Source of the DNA: Taibaiella chishuiensis
GTDB taxonomy: Bacteria; Bacteroidota; Bacteroidia; Chitinophagales; Chitinophagaceae
Length of the DNA: 64,000 nt
Reading direction: 5' to 3'
NCBI RefSeq assembly: GCF_003014535.1
Contig: NZ_PYGD01000007.1
Location: forward strand, 186,001 to 250,000
Shown: positions 26,601-35,805 of the stretch, in pieces
Layout: every line of letters starts with the position of its first letter
Position numbering within the stretch: position 1 is the stretch's first letter
Notes under the pieces: model-generated
Database searches by the model: none
What the model saw: only the letters and a program-made list of their open reading frames with translations
Told to the model about the DNA's origin: nothing
Translations under genes and position numbers: made by a program

Positions 26601-29234
26601 ATCTTTAATGGTAATGGTAAAGAATGGACTTGTATTTTCCAGTGCATGCTCTAATATGGTGTAACCATACATTGGATGGCCTTCCTTTGGTCTGATTGCA
26701 TATTCCTGGGTAACCTTTGTACTCTTTTTATCCACGTCCACCTTGAAGCTGTCCACTGATCGCAGGTAAAAGACTTTAGTTTCCGAACCAAATAATTCTG
26801 TGGCATACCTGCAATAGAATTCTTCAGGAATCCAGCGTTCTCCAAGATTAAAATCTAATAATTCAAAAGGAACATATTCAGGCTGTACCTTTTCAATAGC
26901 TTCAAGACTACGTTTATGATGATAGCTGTCAGGATTGCTATCCAGTCCATAAATGGCCTGTTGAAGCTTTTCAATAACATTCCCGCTTAAATACTGATCT
27001 CTGGTTTCCCATTTTCCTGATTGAGGATTGAGGTAGACATGCTCTCCTAACATCTCTATGGCTTCGTTTGCGCTAACTGAAATAGCCGAAGCGATTTGTT
27101 CTATATCTACCTTTCCTTTGGAGTTAAGACAATGTGCAAGGGCTTCTACCGGGTCAGAAGTAGAGAAAGCCATTGCTGCCTTATTTAGGTTGGTATGGAA
27201 TATGTCTGAGCGTACAAAACTATTGCCCTCCCTCCTTTCTAGCGAAGACAGCAAGACTACCCCAGAGGCTTCATCGACAAGAATAAGTTTCTTGTTGTGT
27301 GGAGCATTGATAAGACCATAACTCGTGACAAACTCGTCATATTTCCTATTGAGCTGCTCCCTCAACTGGTGATAGCTCATTCGCATTTCGTCGGAACTTT
27401 CCTTGTCGAAGAGTTCAAAATAGTTATCTCTTAAGGCGATTAATGACTTATAAAAGCGCAGCTCCTTCGGGTTGTCAAGAGAAATATAATCAGCCTTGCC
27501 GGCTTTTTTATCGATCACTGTCAATCTGCAAACTTGCTCGTTATGGATGACCAGTGATCCGGTTTTATGGAATGAAGTAATTCGATCAAATTTATTGTGT
27601 ACCGGTGCCTGAACACTATTCAATTGTGTTTTAAAAAAGTGTTCTAAGGTCTGATCTCCCTGGTAGATGAAATCATAAGCATATCCTTTAAGGACATCAG
27701 ACAACAGGTTCACCTCTTTGCTTAAAAGCGAGGCGTTCAACCACTTGGCAGGGGTCTTAACTTCAGCAAGATTTGAACACAGTTTGTAAACATAAAAACT
27801 GCCTTTTTTTGCCTTTGCAGTGATCAGTACAATGCTGTCATGAGTTTTGCGCTCTTGTGTTTTAATTGTTGAAATAATCCTGGCAGAAGGTCTGTGAACT
27901 ATCTTTTCATCGCCATCTGTAATGTAAGCACCTGCTTTTGTTTGGATCTCTGCCGGAACCACATCAAACAATCCCAGTTGAAATGTTGCTTGCGGAGTTT
28001 CGGTTATTGGGACTTCTAAGAAAGTAAGAGTCTTTGTTCCAGCAGAGGCATTGGGGTGTTTCTTTCCATGAGAAGGGTAAAGACCAGGTCGTAAGTTTTT
28101 GGAGAAATCGAAACTTAATTTCTCCTTAAGCAACGCCTTTAATTCGTCAAAAGGTCCGTTATGGTAAACCACTTCATGTGCTTTTCCATATTGATTGGTT
28201 CCTGGTCGGGTTTCTCCAATTATAGAATAAACATTGTTTTCATTTACCAGATAGTGATTCCTGCTATATTGGCCGTATTCATTCTGCAAATTGCTTGTTT
28301 CGATTAAGTCCCTTTCTTCCGGGCTTAAAGTGGATTTCCCATTATTTTTCTGTACAATCAGCAAATGGCTTGGTGCCTGCGTTCCACCGGTGTCATACAT
28401 AAGTTGATCAGGCATGACCGCCAAGCTGATAAAGTCGGCATGATTAAACAGGTATTCCCTGGCTGCCCTGTTTGAAGGGCTATTTAAAAAGCCATCAGTG
28501 GTTAGGTACACGATAAGTCCACCATCTTCAAGTTTGTCAAGTCCTTTTACAAAAAAATAATTGTGAATCTTGCCAGATAAGTCCGCATTGCGGATTTCAG
28601 GATCAAATACAGAGAAGTCGCCAAAAGGAATGTTGCTTATCACCAGGTCATAAGTTCCATTATCATCATTGGGTGTTTCTTCAAACCCGCAATGATGAAC
28701 TTCCGTTTGAATAAGAAGATTTTTTGCAATTGCATCAAGGACTCTTGCTGTTACCAAGTCCTTTTCAACTGAAGTAATATGTTGCACAGAAAGCAATTGA
28801 TCTACTGCCTGAGTAATGAAAACGCCTGCCCCTGCACTAGGTTCATAGATTCGTGAAGGTTGAAGAAGGTTCTCCTGCAGAACCTCATAGATTGCCTGCG
28901 GTATAATCTCCGGGGTGTAAAACGCAGTCAGAACACTACTTTTTAATGAAGCAATTACTTCTTTATATGCTACAGGACTGAACTTCTCTTCAAGAATCAA
29001 ATGCAGATGCATTATGTCATCATACAAACGAAGGTCATTTTCCTTTGCACCACTATCAATCCAGCTTTCCTTGCTGCCTTTGTCAAACAGAATAGCTTTT
29101 ATGCCTCCGAAGCCTGCATACTTCTTTAGGCTTTCCAGATTAGCATCGGTAAGAGTGGTGCCTGCATCATGAGCTAAAGCAATTTGGATTGCCGTTATAT
29201 TGTCCCGTAACTTATGTAGAGCGTTATATGCCAT
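23667..29234 (-). CDS. N6-adenine methylase-SNF2 helicase fusion (DarB-like antirestriction protein)
   Basis: An 1855-residue protein. The N-terminal methylase domain has an AdoMet-binding block EPSAGAGVF (about 140-150) and the catalytic NIPF at 201-204. The middle and C-terminal part is an SF2/SNF2 helicase with GLGKT (K983), DESHK (D1145) and the motif VI-like GRGARQGN (about 1490). This matches the large methylase-helicases of Bacteroidetes conjugative elements and resembles phage P1 DarB, which protects incoming DNA from type I restriction. The helicase/methylase order and length are typical, so it looks intact. It lies within the transfer operon, so the DNA-protection role is a reasonable inference. 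Confidence 0.9.
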   Translation of the reverse strand: MAYNALHKLRDNITAIQIALAHDAGTTLTDANLESLKKYAGFGGIKAILFDKGSKESWIDSGAKENDLRLYDDIMHLHLILEEKFSPVAYKEVIASLKSSVLTAFYTPEIIPQAIYEVLQENLLQPSRIYEPSAGAGVFITQAVDQLLSVQHITSVEKDLVTARVLDAIAKNLLIQTEVHHCGFEETPNDDNGTYDLVISNIPFGDFSVFDPEIRNADLSGKIHNYFFVKGLDKLEDGGLIVYLTTDGFLNSPSNRAAREYLFNHADFISLAVMPDQLMYDTGGTQAPSHLLIVQKNNGKSTLSPEERDLIETSNLQNEYGQYSRNHYLVNENNVYSIIGETRPGTNQYGKAHEVVYHNGPFDELKALLKEKLSFDFSKNLRPGLYPSHGKKHPNASAGTKTLTFLEVPITETPQATFQLGLFDVVPAEIQTKAGAYITDGDEKIVHRPSARIISTIKTQERKTHDSIVLITAKAKKGSFYVYKLCSNLAEVKTPAKWLNASLLSKEVNLLSDVLKGYAYDFIYQGDQTLEHFFKTQLNSVQAPVHNKFDRITSFHKTGSLVIHNEQVCRLTVIDKKAGKADYISLDNPKELRFYKSLIALRDNYFELFDKESSDEMRMSYHQLREQLNRKYDEFVTSYGLINAPHNKKLILVDEASGVVLLSSLERREGNSFVRSDIFHTNLNKAAMAFSTSDPVEALAHCLNSKGKVDIEQIASAISVSANEAIEMLGEHVYLNPQSGKWETRDQYLSGNVIEKLQQAIYGLDSNPDSYHHKRSLEAIEKVQPEYVPFELLDFNLGERWIPEEFYCRYATELFGSETKVFYLRSVDSFKVDVDKKSTKVTQEYAIRPKEGHPMYGYTILEHALENTSPFFTITIKDGETTKRIPDVEATQLAHEKIDNIRQGFINWLEGIDEGDKRFLERLYNETFNCYRLREYDGSHQTFPGLDLVSLNIPGLYSSQSNAAWRLIQNRGGLIDHEVGLGKTLTMIVAAQEMKRLSVCNKPMILALKANVLQVVETYRKAYPKARILAPGQKDFTPQRRTRILHELKNNNWDCVILTHDQFEKIPQSLGIQHKIISDELDNVDRDLETLKQQGGELSKQALKGLEIRKKNLVSRLKSVERNIEERKDIGISFLDTGVDHLFIDESHKFKNLTFTTRHNRVAGLGNATGSQKALNMLFAIRTLQEKFDSDLCVTFLSGTPISNSLTELYLIFKYLRPGELARQRIENFDGWAAVFARKTTDFEFSVTNQIIAKERFRHFIKVPELAVFLNEIADYKTAAHIALDKPGIEEILVNIKPTPDQEVFIQKLMLFAKYGDARILGRPPLSEGEEKAKMLIATNYAKKMAVDMRLVDEQVYGDHHGNKISVCARNVAEVYLNSAEHKGTQIIFCDLGTPKPEGFNVYDALRDKLVSEYNVRLEEITFIHDRQWEGDRRRNLFHKMNAGEIRVLIGSTEKAGTGLNVQERIVAMHHLDIPWKPSELDQRNGRGARQGNWLAKLIFGNKVRNFIYAVEQSLDNYKFNLLKNKQLFISQMKNNELQVRSLDEGALDEQSGMNFSEYIAILSGDTSLLEKTKVEKQVTVLESLKVAHQREMSRTRLELEYLQKVVVEDSAILSSLNSDEEHYKKVLAYNEDGKKLNPVQLIGFTSGDSEELGNHIISLYKSWVPPADQKEQKIGTLYGFNLMIQQKRDEFYNNGRYEYRYYNTFYAERKDSGIRHTINNGHPTLDNPHYTSRHFLYAIDRVSSIRDQYQKKLNEANKNIPELKRIAEKAFSKEDELQLKKAELIRLERQITEGIKMKQIEERIALPELLSPLETGDTVIVKQGKAEVLTLLPYSQKPSVLVDTPKRQGRRLRR

Positions 29235-29267
29235 TTCTCAGTTTCTTTTTCACAGCTCTTAAATCGG

Positions 29268-29696
29268 TTAATTGAGGTAATCATGGATAGCGGCGATGAT
29301 GGCATACCGCATAAAGCGGTTGTCTTCATTCTCAACACTAAAGGAGAAAGCTTCAAATGTTTCCTTGCAACTGATCACGAGGTTTATCGTTTCGTATGTC
29401 AGTACGCCTAAATCCACCCACTGCTGATAATATTCTGAGAATTCCGTTTCGAGCACAGTCTGCAGATAGTTGAATCTTGATGGCTTCAGTTCAGCCGTCA
29501 TCTCGTTTAAGCTGAGTTCTTCGATAATATATCCAGGCTTTCCCTGTTCCAAAAGATTAAGGATTATGGGCATCACCTTGCTAACCTTATCCTCCAGATA
29601 ATTTGTTACTGAAAAATCCGAATGCAGTTCCGCCATTAATTCCGGATTGTTCAGTGTGATATAGGCTTGTAGCCTCTCCTTCAATAATTGTTGCAT
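29268..29696 (-). CDS. DUF1896-family protein
   Basis: A 142-residue helical, acidic, soluble protein. The order GKPGYIIEELSLNEMTAELK, then SRFNYLQTVLETEF and a C-terminal RFMRYAIIAAIHDYL matches DUF1896 proteins, which accompany the large methylase-helicase in Bacteroidetes mobile elements. The function is unknown. It lies 33 nt upstream of the methylase-helicase gene and may act with it. Confidence 0.75.
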   Translation of the reverse strand: MQQLLKERLQAYITLNNPELMAELHSDFSVTNYLEDKVSKVMPIILNLLEQGKPGYIIEELSLNEMTAELKPSRFNYLQTVLETEFSEYYQQWVDLGVLTYETINLVISCKETFEAFSFSVENEDNRFMRYAIIAAIHDYLN

Positions 29697-29719
29697 AACC
29701 TTAATTTTGGATTAGTCTT

Positions 29720-30156
29720 TTAGCGGGATATTCCCTTGCGTTTTTTTTGCTCTGTAGGTGCTTTTGATTTGCGAAACGTAATCAGCGATCCTATAATATC
29801 GGTGCGCTTTTCTTTGATATAATAATCGTCTTGTTTTCCTTGCCTTCTCGCTAAGCCTACCGGGTCCAGATCTTTTAAGGGTGGAACAATAATTAACTGA
29901 ACATGCCCAGGAAGATCCACTCCCTCCACATTTTCCAGAAATCTGTTTTTGGTTATGGTGTCATAAAGCAATATGCTAAACCCGTATTCCTCCTTTACAT
30001 CACCAAGACTTATCCTGTTATGGGGATTGTCTGCTTGCCGAAACTCGTGGTTCAGCAGATCAACTAGGAATTCCGAGGCTCCAAGCAAGTACCTGGGTAA
30101 CTCTCTATTCTGCCGCTGTTCATCTATTTCAGCGCGGTATCCCATATACTTCTCCA
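29720..30156 (-). CDS. Single-module repeat protein of the conjugation operon
   Basis: A 145-residue soluble protein with one copy of the module found at 21084-22625 and 22952-23629: LPRYLLGASEFLVDLLNHEF, then NPHNRISLGDV, then YDTITKN, then VPPLKDLDPVGLA. The tail is basic (RKSKAPTEQKKRKG). The ATG at 30156 is preferred because the longer frame starting at 30181 uses TTG and overlaps traE. Its role is unknown. Confidence 0.65.
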
Positions 30157-30167
30157 TTTTGAGATGA

Positions 30168-30509
30168 TTAGGATACAGCAAAAAACGCCGTAATAATACT
30201 TGCTACAACAACAAGGAAAATGCAACTCCCGAACCATGCGCTTGCGACTTTCGATGTATCCTGATCGCCTGAATTCCATTTCTGATAAACCTTTACGGCC
30301 CCAATTAATCCAACGAGTGCGCCAACCGCATACATAAGCTTTACACCCGATTTAAAATATCCTCTTACCTGTGTATCTGCTGCCTGTATGCCGGTATTTC
30401 CATCTTGGGCAAGAGCATAAACACTAATCATGATCATTAGCAAGGTCAAAATGCCTGCTTTGTTATTTTGGGAGAATCTCTTCCATCCCATCTTCTTCAC
30501 ATTTCCCAT
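30168..30509 (-). CDS. traE: Conjugative transposon protein TraE (DUF4134)
   Basis: A 113-residue membrane protein with a signal-like first helix ending YALAQD and two further helices. The stretch VRGYFKSGVKLMYAVGALVG and the following LIGAVKVYQKWNSGDQDTSK are diagnostic of DUF4134/TraE, a VirB2-like pilin candidate. Several in-frame starts are possible (GTG 30515, ATG 30509, ATG 30491); 30509 is used. It is the first tra gene after a structured 280-nt leader. Confidence 0.9.
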   Translation of the reverse strand: MGNVKKMGWKRFSQNNKAGILTLLMIMISVYALAQDGNTGIQAADTQVRGYFKSGVKLMYAVGALVGLIGAVKVYQKWNSGDQDTSKVASAWFGSCIFLVVVASIITAFFAVS

Positions 30510-30547
30510 CTTCACAATATTTTATCTCCTTCACAATGCTTTTCCTT

Positions 30548-30613
30548 AAAAAATACCGGTAGGCGTGGCGCTCCCATCACCTTATCAACCACGCTTGCCA
30601 CGCCTCCGGTATT
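30548..30613 (-). terminator. Intrinsic-terminator-shaped hairpin in the traE leader
   Basis: On the minus strand, 8 bp (AATACCGG/CCGGTATT) plus 9 bp (GCCACGCCT/AGGCGTGGC), with a single bulged base, enclose a loop of about 27 nt. A run of six T follows at 30553-30548. This ends only 33-39 nt before the traE start codons, so it could work as an attenuator rather than an end-of-operon terminator. Confidence 0.7.
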
Positions 30614-30632
30614 CTATTTTGTTTTCCCTGGC

Positions 30633-30656
30633 CCTCCTGCCAGTCAAGGCAGGAGG
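30633..30656 (-). promoter_or_regulatory. Second leader hairpin upstream of traE
   Basis: CCTCCTGCC and GGCAGGAGG pair perfectly over 9 bp around a 6-nt loop. It lies between the small leader ORF and the terminator-shaped hairpin and could compete with either as an RNA switch. Confidence 0.6.
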
Positions 30657-30680
30657 CGGGGAAATCTGTCGCGGGCGGTC

Positions 30681-30758
30681 TTAAATTGAACCAAAACCAA
30701 CCTTTAGAGCCACCGGCGACAATTTTGTAGCGGGGCAACCTCCACTACTCACGTTCAT
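30681..30758 (-). CDS. 25-residue putative leader peptide upstream of traE
   Basis: An ATG at 30758, preceded by AAGGGAG, opens a 25-residue frame that begins MNVSSGGCPATKLS and ends at TAA 30681. The start codon lies in the loop of an 11-bp RNA-consistent stem (30730-30740 with 30777-30787). Its place ahead of a terminator-shaped hairpin is that of a leader peptide controlling attenuation. The peptide itself has no recognised domain. Confidence 0.4.
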   Translation of the reverse strand: MNVSSGGCPATKLSPVALKVGFGSI

Positions 30759-30787
30759 CTCCCTTATTCAAATCCTGGCTGCCCCGC
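30730..30787 (-). promoter_or_regulatory. Long-range stem enclosing the leader-ORF start
   Basis: GGGGCAGCC-type and GGTTGCCCC-type arms form 11 bp. The single non-Watson-Crick position is G-U compatible only when the minus strand is transcribed, which favours a real leftward RNA structure. It begins 13 nt after the stop of the lipoprotein gene. Confidence 0.55.
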
Positions 30788-30799
30788 ATATCTTTTTGG

Positions 30800-31915
30800 C
30801 TATTGCCTTATGCTCCGTTCCACAATACGCCCCCGGTAATTCAGGTAGAAATGAAAATTGAAATGCTCCAGCAGTATTTCCGAGAATATTGGTGAGCCTA
30901 CCCATTTAAGTGTTTTTTCAAAGTTGTTCTCCGCATATTTAGTAAAGCCAGGCCATGTCGGCGAGGTTGAAGAAGTAAAAGGATAAGGGGCAATTCCCGC
31001 CTGTGCTGCATATCCTTTCACGCAAGCCTCCATGGTCATTTGATCTGCATAGGTAACAGACTGCCAGCCTGCGAACCTGGTATGTTTCCACATCTTCATC
31101 CGCACTCCTGTACTGGCGTAGAATATATATCCGACTCTCCAACGGTGATAGTTCAGTTTAACCGTTCTTCCATTGTGCTCAGGAAATGTATCTCCATTGT
31201 CTCCTGCATAGATATCGCCTCCGCTCTGTCCCCAAAAATTGGGCATCGATGGGCCTGATGTAGCGCAGATACTTAATCTTATCGGCCCGATATGTTCATT
31301 GCCTTGTTCTGGCCAACGGATAAACGGGATTTTAAGAAATGAGGTAAAGTGCAGCTTGCTCCCTTTGATATGAGCGGGGTGAACGTTATTCAATAACTCT
31401 TTAATACCTTTTACCGGAATTGCATATGCCTCTCCTTTTTCATTCCCAGGTTTAAAGCTGTAAACCGTATCTGCAATCTGGATAAATCCATCCTTACTGA
31501 GAACAGTGGCAAACCAGGAATCAGGACAATCCAGGAGCTGATTCGTTTTTATCAGTGAGTCAACTGTCGGCGCTTTCCTGTGTTCCGAAGTGTCAGCATC
31601 AATCTCTTCATATGTTTTGCGCAGTGAGCTAAAGCCCTTTTGGTTGTAGCCAGATTCCCATCCGGATAACTTTGCGGGTTCCTGAAACTTTTCATGCAGT
31701 ATATTCATTGTGTTATTAAAGCTTTCAATTGATGAAAACTTAAGCCAGCCATTGGAAACACCCAGGCCCTCTTTGGTGAGTATTTGTCCATGGACAGAGT
31801 TGCCGCTTCCAAGATCAAGAGATGGACTCATCTCGCCAGAACGCTTACAGGCGTAAAGAAGCCCGATAGCCACGCCAACCACTGCCAGCATTGTTAGATA
31901 ATTTTTTCTTTTCAT
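30800..31915 (-). CDS. Lipoprotein of unknown function
   Basis: A 371-residue lipoprotein: signal helix, then LLYAC with the lipidated Cys at residue 22, followed by KRSGEMSP. The mature part is rich in aromatic residues (SGWESGYNQKGFSSL, PSMPNFWGQSGGDIYAGD) and looks like a beta-rich surface domain. No family is recognised. The downstream gene set begins with traE, so it may be a surface component of conjugation or unrelated cargo. Confidence 0.7.
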   Translation of the reverse strand: MKRKNYLTMLAVVGVAIGLLYACKRSGEMSPSLDLGSGNSVHGQILTKEGLGVSNGWLKFSSIESFNNTMNILHEKFQEPAKLSGWESGYNQKGFSSLRKTYEEIDADTSEHRKAPTVDSLIKTNQLLDCPDSWFATVLSKDGFIQIADTVYSFKPGNEKGEAYAIPVKGIKELLNNVHPAHIKGSKLHFTSFLKIPFIRWPEQGNEHIGPIRLSICATSGPSMPNFWGQSGGDIYAGDNGDTFPEHNGRTVKLNYHRWRVGYIFYASTGVRMKMWKHTRFAGWQSVTYADQMTMEACVKGYAAQAGIAPYPFTSSTSPTWPGFTKYAENNFEKTLKWVGSPIFSEILLEHFNFHFYLNYRGRIVERSIRQ

Positions 31916-31985
31916 AATGATTTAAAAATTGGGTTTATAAGTACTCTTTTTTATTACAGGTTCGGATCATTTCCTGTCTTTAGCT

Positions 31986-32402
31986 TTAGCTGATTAGCCT
32001 GTCCCATGCAGCTTCCAATTCATCCTTGGTAAAGGATATTTCGCAAATTGTCTCCGCATTTTGAATGATGAAATTGGTGATCGCAATCCGGTAGGCGGGC
32101 TGGCGTAACCCGCCGTAGTGTGTCAGTCTGTTACAGAGTTGATCTAACAGCTCATCCTTGCTGACCTCAGTGCCCGCCTTTTCCAGAATGCTGTGGCGTA
32201 TATCATTTACCAGTTCTTCCAATTCATCGAAAGATGAAAAACCGGTAATTACTTCATCCTCATTTTCGTAATTTTGCCCCTGGCGCTTTCTGATCATTTT
32301 AATGATAGATTCCCTGTGTAAGAATCCAATGAACAGATAGTAGATGATGATCGCTATAAGTACGACGGTGAGATAAGTCTTCCAGGTAATTTGTTCCAAC
32401 AT
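31986..32402 (-). CDS. Small membrane-anchored helical protein
   Basis: A 138-residue protein with one N-terminal membrane helix (VVLIAIIIYYLFIGF at about 13-27) and a cytoplasmic or periplasmic helical, acidic domain. It is the first gene of the leftward transfer region and holds a place near where traA-traD would be in CTnDOT, but it shows no clear match to them. Function is unknown. Confidence 0.65.
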   Translation of the reverse strand: MLEQITWKTYLTVVLIAIIIYYLFIGFLHRESIIKMIRKRQGQNYENEDEVITGFSSFDELEELVNDIRHSILEKAGTEVSKDELLDQLCNRLTHYGGLRQPAYRIAITNFIIQNAETICEISFTKDELEAAWDRLIS

Positions 32403-32767
32403 TGCTTTTTCGTTTTAAGGTTTGTAATCGGGGATATTCATTCCCTTTGTCTTCGATAGCAAAATTGCAATGACCTGGAAGTCTTTATTCACAAGATGTC
32501 CCAAGCTTGGGAAGATTTATTTTTCGTTAAAATGCAGATGAATTTTCTGGCTTGGCTGCATCGACATTTTCAAATTACCGCATTAGAATAGCCTGGGTAT
32601 GGGGTAGCTGTCTATGATTGAAATTTGTTACGGAATTTTTCTAACCTAACTTCCACATATCACCCAAGTTGGATTTTTACGTTTGAGACAAAAAAAGACC
32701 GTCTCAAATGAGGCGGTCTTAAAAGAAGGATGATTTTGTTTTAAAATTGGGTTTTCATCGGTATCCT
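32403..32767. other. Intergenic region with a palindrome
   Basis: No gene is visible. The region holds a 14-bp perfect palindrome TCCCAAGCTTGGGA at 32499-32512, about 97 nt upstream of the leftward gene start at 32402, and the terminator of the first rteC gene at its right end. The palindrome is a candidate operator for the transfer region. Confidence 0.55.
32690..32720 (-). terminator. Terminator of the first rteC gene
   Basis: A 12-bp stem (32695-32706 with 32709-32720, one G-U) is followed on the minus strand by seven T. It is 48 nt past the rteC stop. Confidence 0.85.
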
Positions 32768-33607
32768 TTATTGCAGTTTATCGTCCATATACTGAAGTAG
32801 TAATCTATTAGCATCCCTTAAATAAGGAGTCCTATCTTTCTTGCGTATTGATAAATCCATAAATACTCTGTAAAAATTACCCAGATTTACATTAAAGGTC
32901 TGCTCAATTGCTGAAACAAGCTGTTTAATTTCAACCTTCCCAAAGTTCACCGAGCCTTTTGCGATTATGGCATATATAAGCTCTACAAGTGCAGCCTTGG
33001 TATCCGTCCAGGTAAGATGTCCAGCCTGAGCCTGCTTGGTGCTCGCCACACGGTTTTTTTTGCTTACCAAAATCAGTGCGCCAAGCGTATGGTCCATTAA
33101 TGCCTCATATGCTAAAAGCTTTGACAGCTTCAGGCTATGAACGGTAGTAAACCGGTCGTCAAGCTCTACTGCGTTCGTTGGATGGAAAGATATGTCTGTT
33201 TCGCTGCGTTTGAAAAACTGAATGTCGTTATAAGTTTTGTCGCTTTTATAATAGTTATAAAGAGATTTATTTCGCTCCAGGTACTGGTAGACCTTACTTT
33301 GAATGCCTATATAATATTTCCTGAGAATTTTCTTCCGGCCCATGGGCTTGTCTGACTCAAGATAATACAGCTCCTTAAAATATATGGCTTCTTTTACAAA
33401 CTGAGGCTTGACTTCCTTGAAAAATGAGATTTCTTCTTTGCTGTCCTTAAAATTGTAGTCTGCAATAAATTCGTTTAGTTTTCTGATGGTCAACACTGCT
33501 GAACGGTACGACTGCTCTGATCTGATGATGGCGTTTTCGGCATTTATGGTGATTTCATGAATTTCCTTTTCCATTGTCGCTAGCAATGAACGTGTGTAGT
33601 TAATCAT
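32768..33607 (-). CDS. rteC: RteC-domain regulator, copy 1
   Basis: A 279-residue RteC-domain protein. The family landmarks are KEEISFFKEVKPQFVKEAIY in the first half and the C-terminal LTWTDTKAALVELIYAIIAK, QTFNVNLGNFYRVFMDLSIR and KKDRTPYL blocks. In CTnDOT, RteC activates the excision operon after induction by RteA/RteB. Here no rteA or rteB is seen nearby. The second RteC copy at 33897-34727 has the same length and a clearly alignable sequence. Confidence 0.92.
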   Translation of the reverse strand: MINYTRSLLATMEKEIHEITINAENAIIRSEQSYRSAVLTIRKLNEFIADYNFKDSKEEISFFKEVKPQFVKEAIYFKELYYLESDKPMGRKKILRKYYIGIQSKVYQYLERNKSLYNYYKSDKTYNDIQFFKRSETDISFHPTNAVELDDRFTTVHSLKLSKLLAYEALMDHTLGALILVSKKNRVASTKQAQAGHLTWTDTKAALVELIYAIIAKGSVNFGKVEIKQLVSAIEQTFNVNLGNFYRVFMDLSIRKKDRTPYLRDANRLLLQYMDDKLQ

Positions 33608-33661
33608 GATTATTGGTTTGGTGTCAATCTTATCCTAGGATTTAGCCACCGGCAGTCTTCT

Positions 33662-33697
33662 AAACCCATTCTATGAGATCGATCATAAAATGGGTTT
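33662..33697. repeat. 15-bp inverted repeat between the two rteC genes
   Basis: Arms 33662-33676 and 33683-33697 (AAACCCATTCTATGA type, one mismatch) flank GATCGA. It lies 55 nt upstream of the copy-1 start and 200 nt after the copy-2 stop, so it may be an operator or leader hairpin of copy 1. Confidence 0.7.
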
Positions 33698-33896
33698 ATT
33701 GGCCTATATTGAAACAACTGGAAAACCAGTAATTATTATTAATTCGTGCCGGTCTTGTAACAATACCTAATGTAATGATACTTGATTGTAAATTCTTGAA
33801 GCTCCTAAAATGTATATTGTGGCCCTTTTTGACAAAATACGTCAGTAATATTCGCAAAAACGCTAATTTGTCTTACGTACTCCAAAAGTTTGCTTT

Positions 33897-34727
33897 TTAC
33901 CTATCGCCCTCAACGATATATCGATCAAGATATTCTTTCAAACTATCCAGAAACGGTGTTTTGTTTTTCTTGCGCAGACTCATATCAAGGTACATTCGGT
34001 AAAAGTTGTTCAATTCAACATTGAAGGTCTTTTCCAGGGTACGTATAAGCTGACTGATACCAGCTTTGCCGGAGTCAATCGCCCCTCTTGCATGTAACGC
34101 ATATGCAAGCTCAATTAGCGCAACTTTACTATCGGTCCAGTTTAGGTGGCTTTTATGGAGACCGTCTTTTACAAAGTTAGGATTCATCTCGTCGATGCAT
34201 CCAAGTATATACCTGTTCAGGCGTTCGTATGCCTGAATCTTCGCCAGTTTAAAACTATGTAGGGTAGAAAACCTGGGATCGATGTCAAGAGCATATTCTG
34301 TCCCGTAGCTTTTATTATTCTCATCTCTTGTAAAGTAAAGTGTGTCGAAGGATGTGTTGGCTGTCTTATAATAAGTATGAAACTGTTGATTCCTTTCAAT
34401 AAATAATCCAATATTGTTTAATGATGTATTGTAATATTCTAATAACCTATCCCGGCTTCCTAATGGCTTTTGGCTTTCGAGGAAGAAAACGCGCATGTAG
34501 TACATCAGGTCTTGTAAAAAGTGCGGTTTTACATCTTTGAAAAAATTAATTTCTTCTTCTACTGATTTAAATTCATGCCTAAGGATGTAGTCTTTCAATT
34601 TCTTTAGTGCTGTCTCAGTTGTTCTAAAGGACATGCTGGCAATTTGAATAATGTTCTCCCCGGTCCGCTCAATTTTTCTTAACTCGCGGTCTAAGTCTAA
34701 TCTAAGTTCTGTTGTGAATGTATTCAT
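33897..34727 (-). CDS. RteC-domain regulator, copy 2
   Basis: A 276-residue paralog of the preceding protein with the same blocks: EEEINFFKDVKPHFLQDLMY, LNWTDSKVALIELAYALHAR, KTFNVELNNFYRMYLDMSLR and KKNKTPFL. The copies diverge in the first 40 residues and in the middle, so duplication is not recent, or they were acquired separately. It may regulate excision or transfer of this or a second element. Its start follows a T-rich gap with no clear promoter. Confidence 0.92.
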   Translation of the reverse strand: MNTFTTELRLDLDRELRKIERTGENIIQIASMSFRTTETALKKLKDYILRHEFKSVEEEINFFKDVKPHFLQDLMYYMRVFFLESQKPLGSRDRLLEYYNTSLNNIGLFIERNQQFHTYYKTANTSFDTLYFTRDENNKSYGTEYALDIDPRFSTLHSFKLAKIQAYERLNRYILGCIDEMNPNFVKDGLHKSHLNWTDSKVALIELAYALHARGAIDSGKAGISQLIRTLEKTFNVELNNFYRMYLDMSLRKKNKTPFLDSLKEYLDRYIVEGDR

Positions 34728-35000
34728 GGTTTTAGGTTTGATTTTGCTTTGTTTTTGAAGCCAGACAAACCTAATGTCAAACAGGACCTAATGACGAGAC
34801 CTTCGCCTGCTAATAATATGAAAGCACTTATTATACAACTAAAAGCACCTTCTTTAGGAATGAACGCACTATGAAATGCTTTCAAATCCAGGACTAAACC
34901 AGATATGCTTAAGGAGGTAACCAATTTCGAAAGGATCTCAAACCTGGAATCGGAATAAGGATTGTGCAAAATGTTATAACATCACCAATTATCCCAAAAT

Positions 35001-35027
35001 AAAAAAGGATGCTTCAAAAGAAGCATC
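35001..35027 (-). terminator. Terminator of the small lipoprotein gene
   Basis: GATGCTTC and GAAGCATC pair over 8 bp around AAAA, followed on the minus strand by six T. Confidence 0.8.
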
Positions 35028-35055
35028 TCTTACCGGCTTAAGGCTTTACAAAGTT

Positions 35056-35637
35056 CTACTGCAGGCCCATCATCATAAGCTCGCCGCTTTTGTCGAGTTT
35101 CCAGCCGGTGTCATACCTGACGAAATAGGCTTTATGTTTTTCAGGTTTACTAAGGTCGCGTTTAATAACCTTAGAAAATGGTGTGATGTTTTTATAAACC
35201 AAAGTGTATTCCACCATAGCAGCCTTATTATCTTTGCCACCTTCAACTATGCCGGTAATTTCACCAAATTCCTGATCTGCCAATTTGATGTTTTGCCGGT
35301 TGTATTTCCGGTCTTCTTCTTTGGTGGGTAGCAGATAAGCTTTCCCTTTATCGGTAAAGCTCACCCACGGCGTACTGTCAACCAAACTTTTTGACTTTAA
35401 TATAATTACCAATCCGTCTTGTTCAAGGCCGAGGTCTAGAAGTCTTTTGGCCTCCTGCACATCGCCGCAGAAAATCTCCCAGTCATAGGGTTTAGGATAG
35501 CTGTTTTGCTCAACAATAAGCTTTTCTGCTGTTGCTTTATCTATTGATTTATTGCCACAGGAACTTAACAATAGAGCGGCGGTGAGCGCAAATGCGGTAC
35601 TGGATTTCAATAATGGCTTTAAAATAAATGATTTCAT
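35056..35637 (-). CDS. Small lipoprotein
   Basis: A 193-residue lipoprotein: signal with LLLSSC lipobox (Cys at about 27), then a domain that includes DWEIFCGDVQEAKRLLDLGL and a C-terminal strand-rich part ending LDKSGELMMMGLQ. Not recognised. It is monocistronic, with a terminator 29 nt downstream and its own gap upstream. Confidence 0.72.
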   Translation of the reverse strand: MKSFILKPLLKSSTAFALTAALLLSSCGNKSIDKATAEKLIVEQNSYPKPYDWEIFCGDVQEAKRLLDLGLEQDGLVIILKSKSLVDSTPWVSFTDKGKAYLLPTKEEDRKYNRQNIKLADQEFGEITGIVEGGKDNKAAMVEYTLVYKNITPFSKVIKRDLSKPEKHKAYFVRYDTGWKLDKSGELMMMGLQ

Positions 35638-35805
35638 GGGTCAGGTTTTGAATTTATAAGTGAGCTCAAAACTAAGTCAATCTTCATTTTGGGACATGAA
35701 TAATAAATGTTAAGATTGCCAGCGCACTGAAATTAACACTGAGCGCACCAAAATCATGAATGAATCATCAAGGACTACATGCGGCATTAAGCATCAGGTT
35801 GGTGA

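Noticed and set aside
34724-34969. 81-residue leftward frame overlapping the second rteC start
   Set aside because: It would need a TTG start, has no ribosome site or known features, and its composition looks like translated leader DNA.
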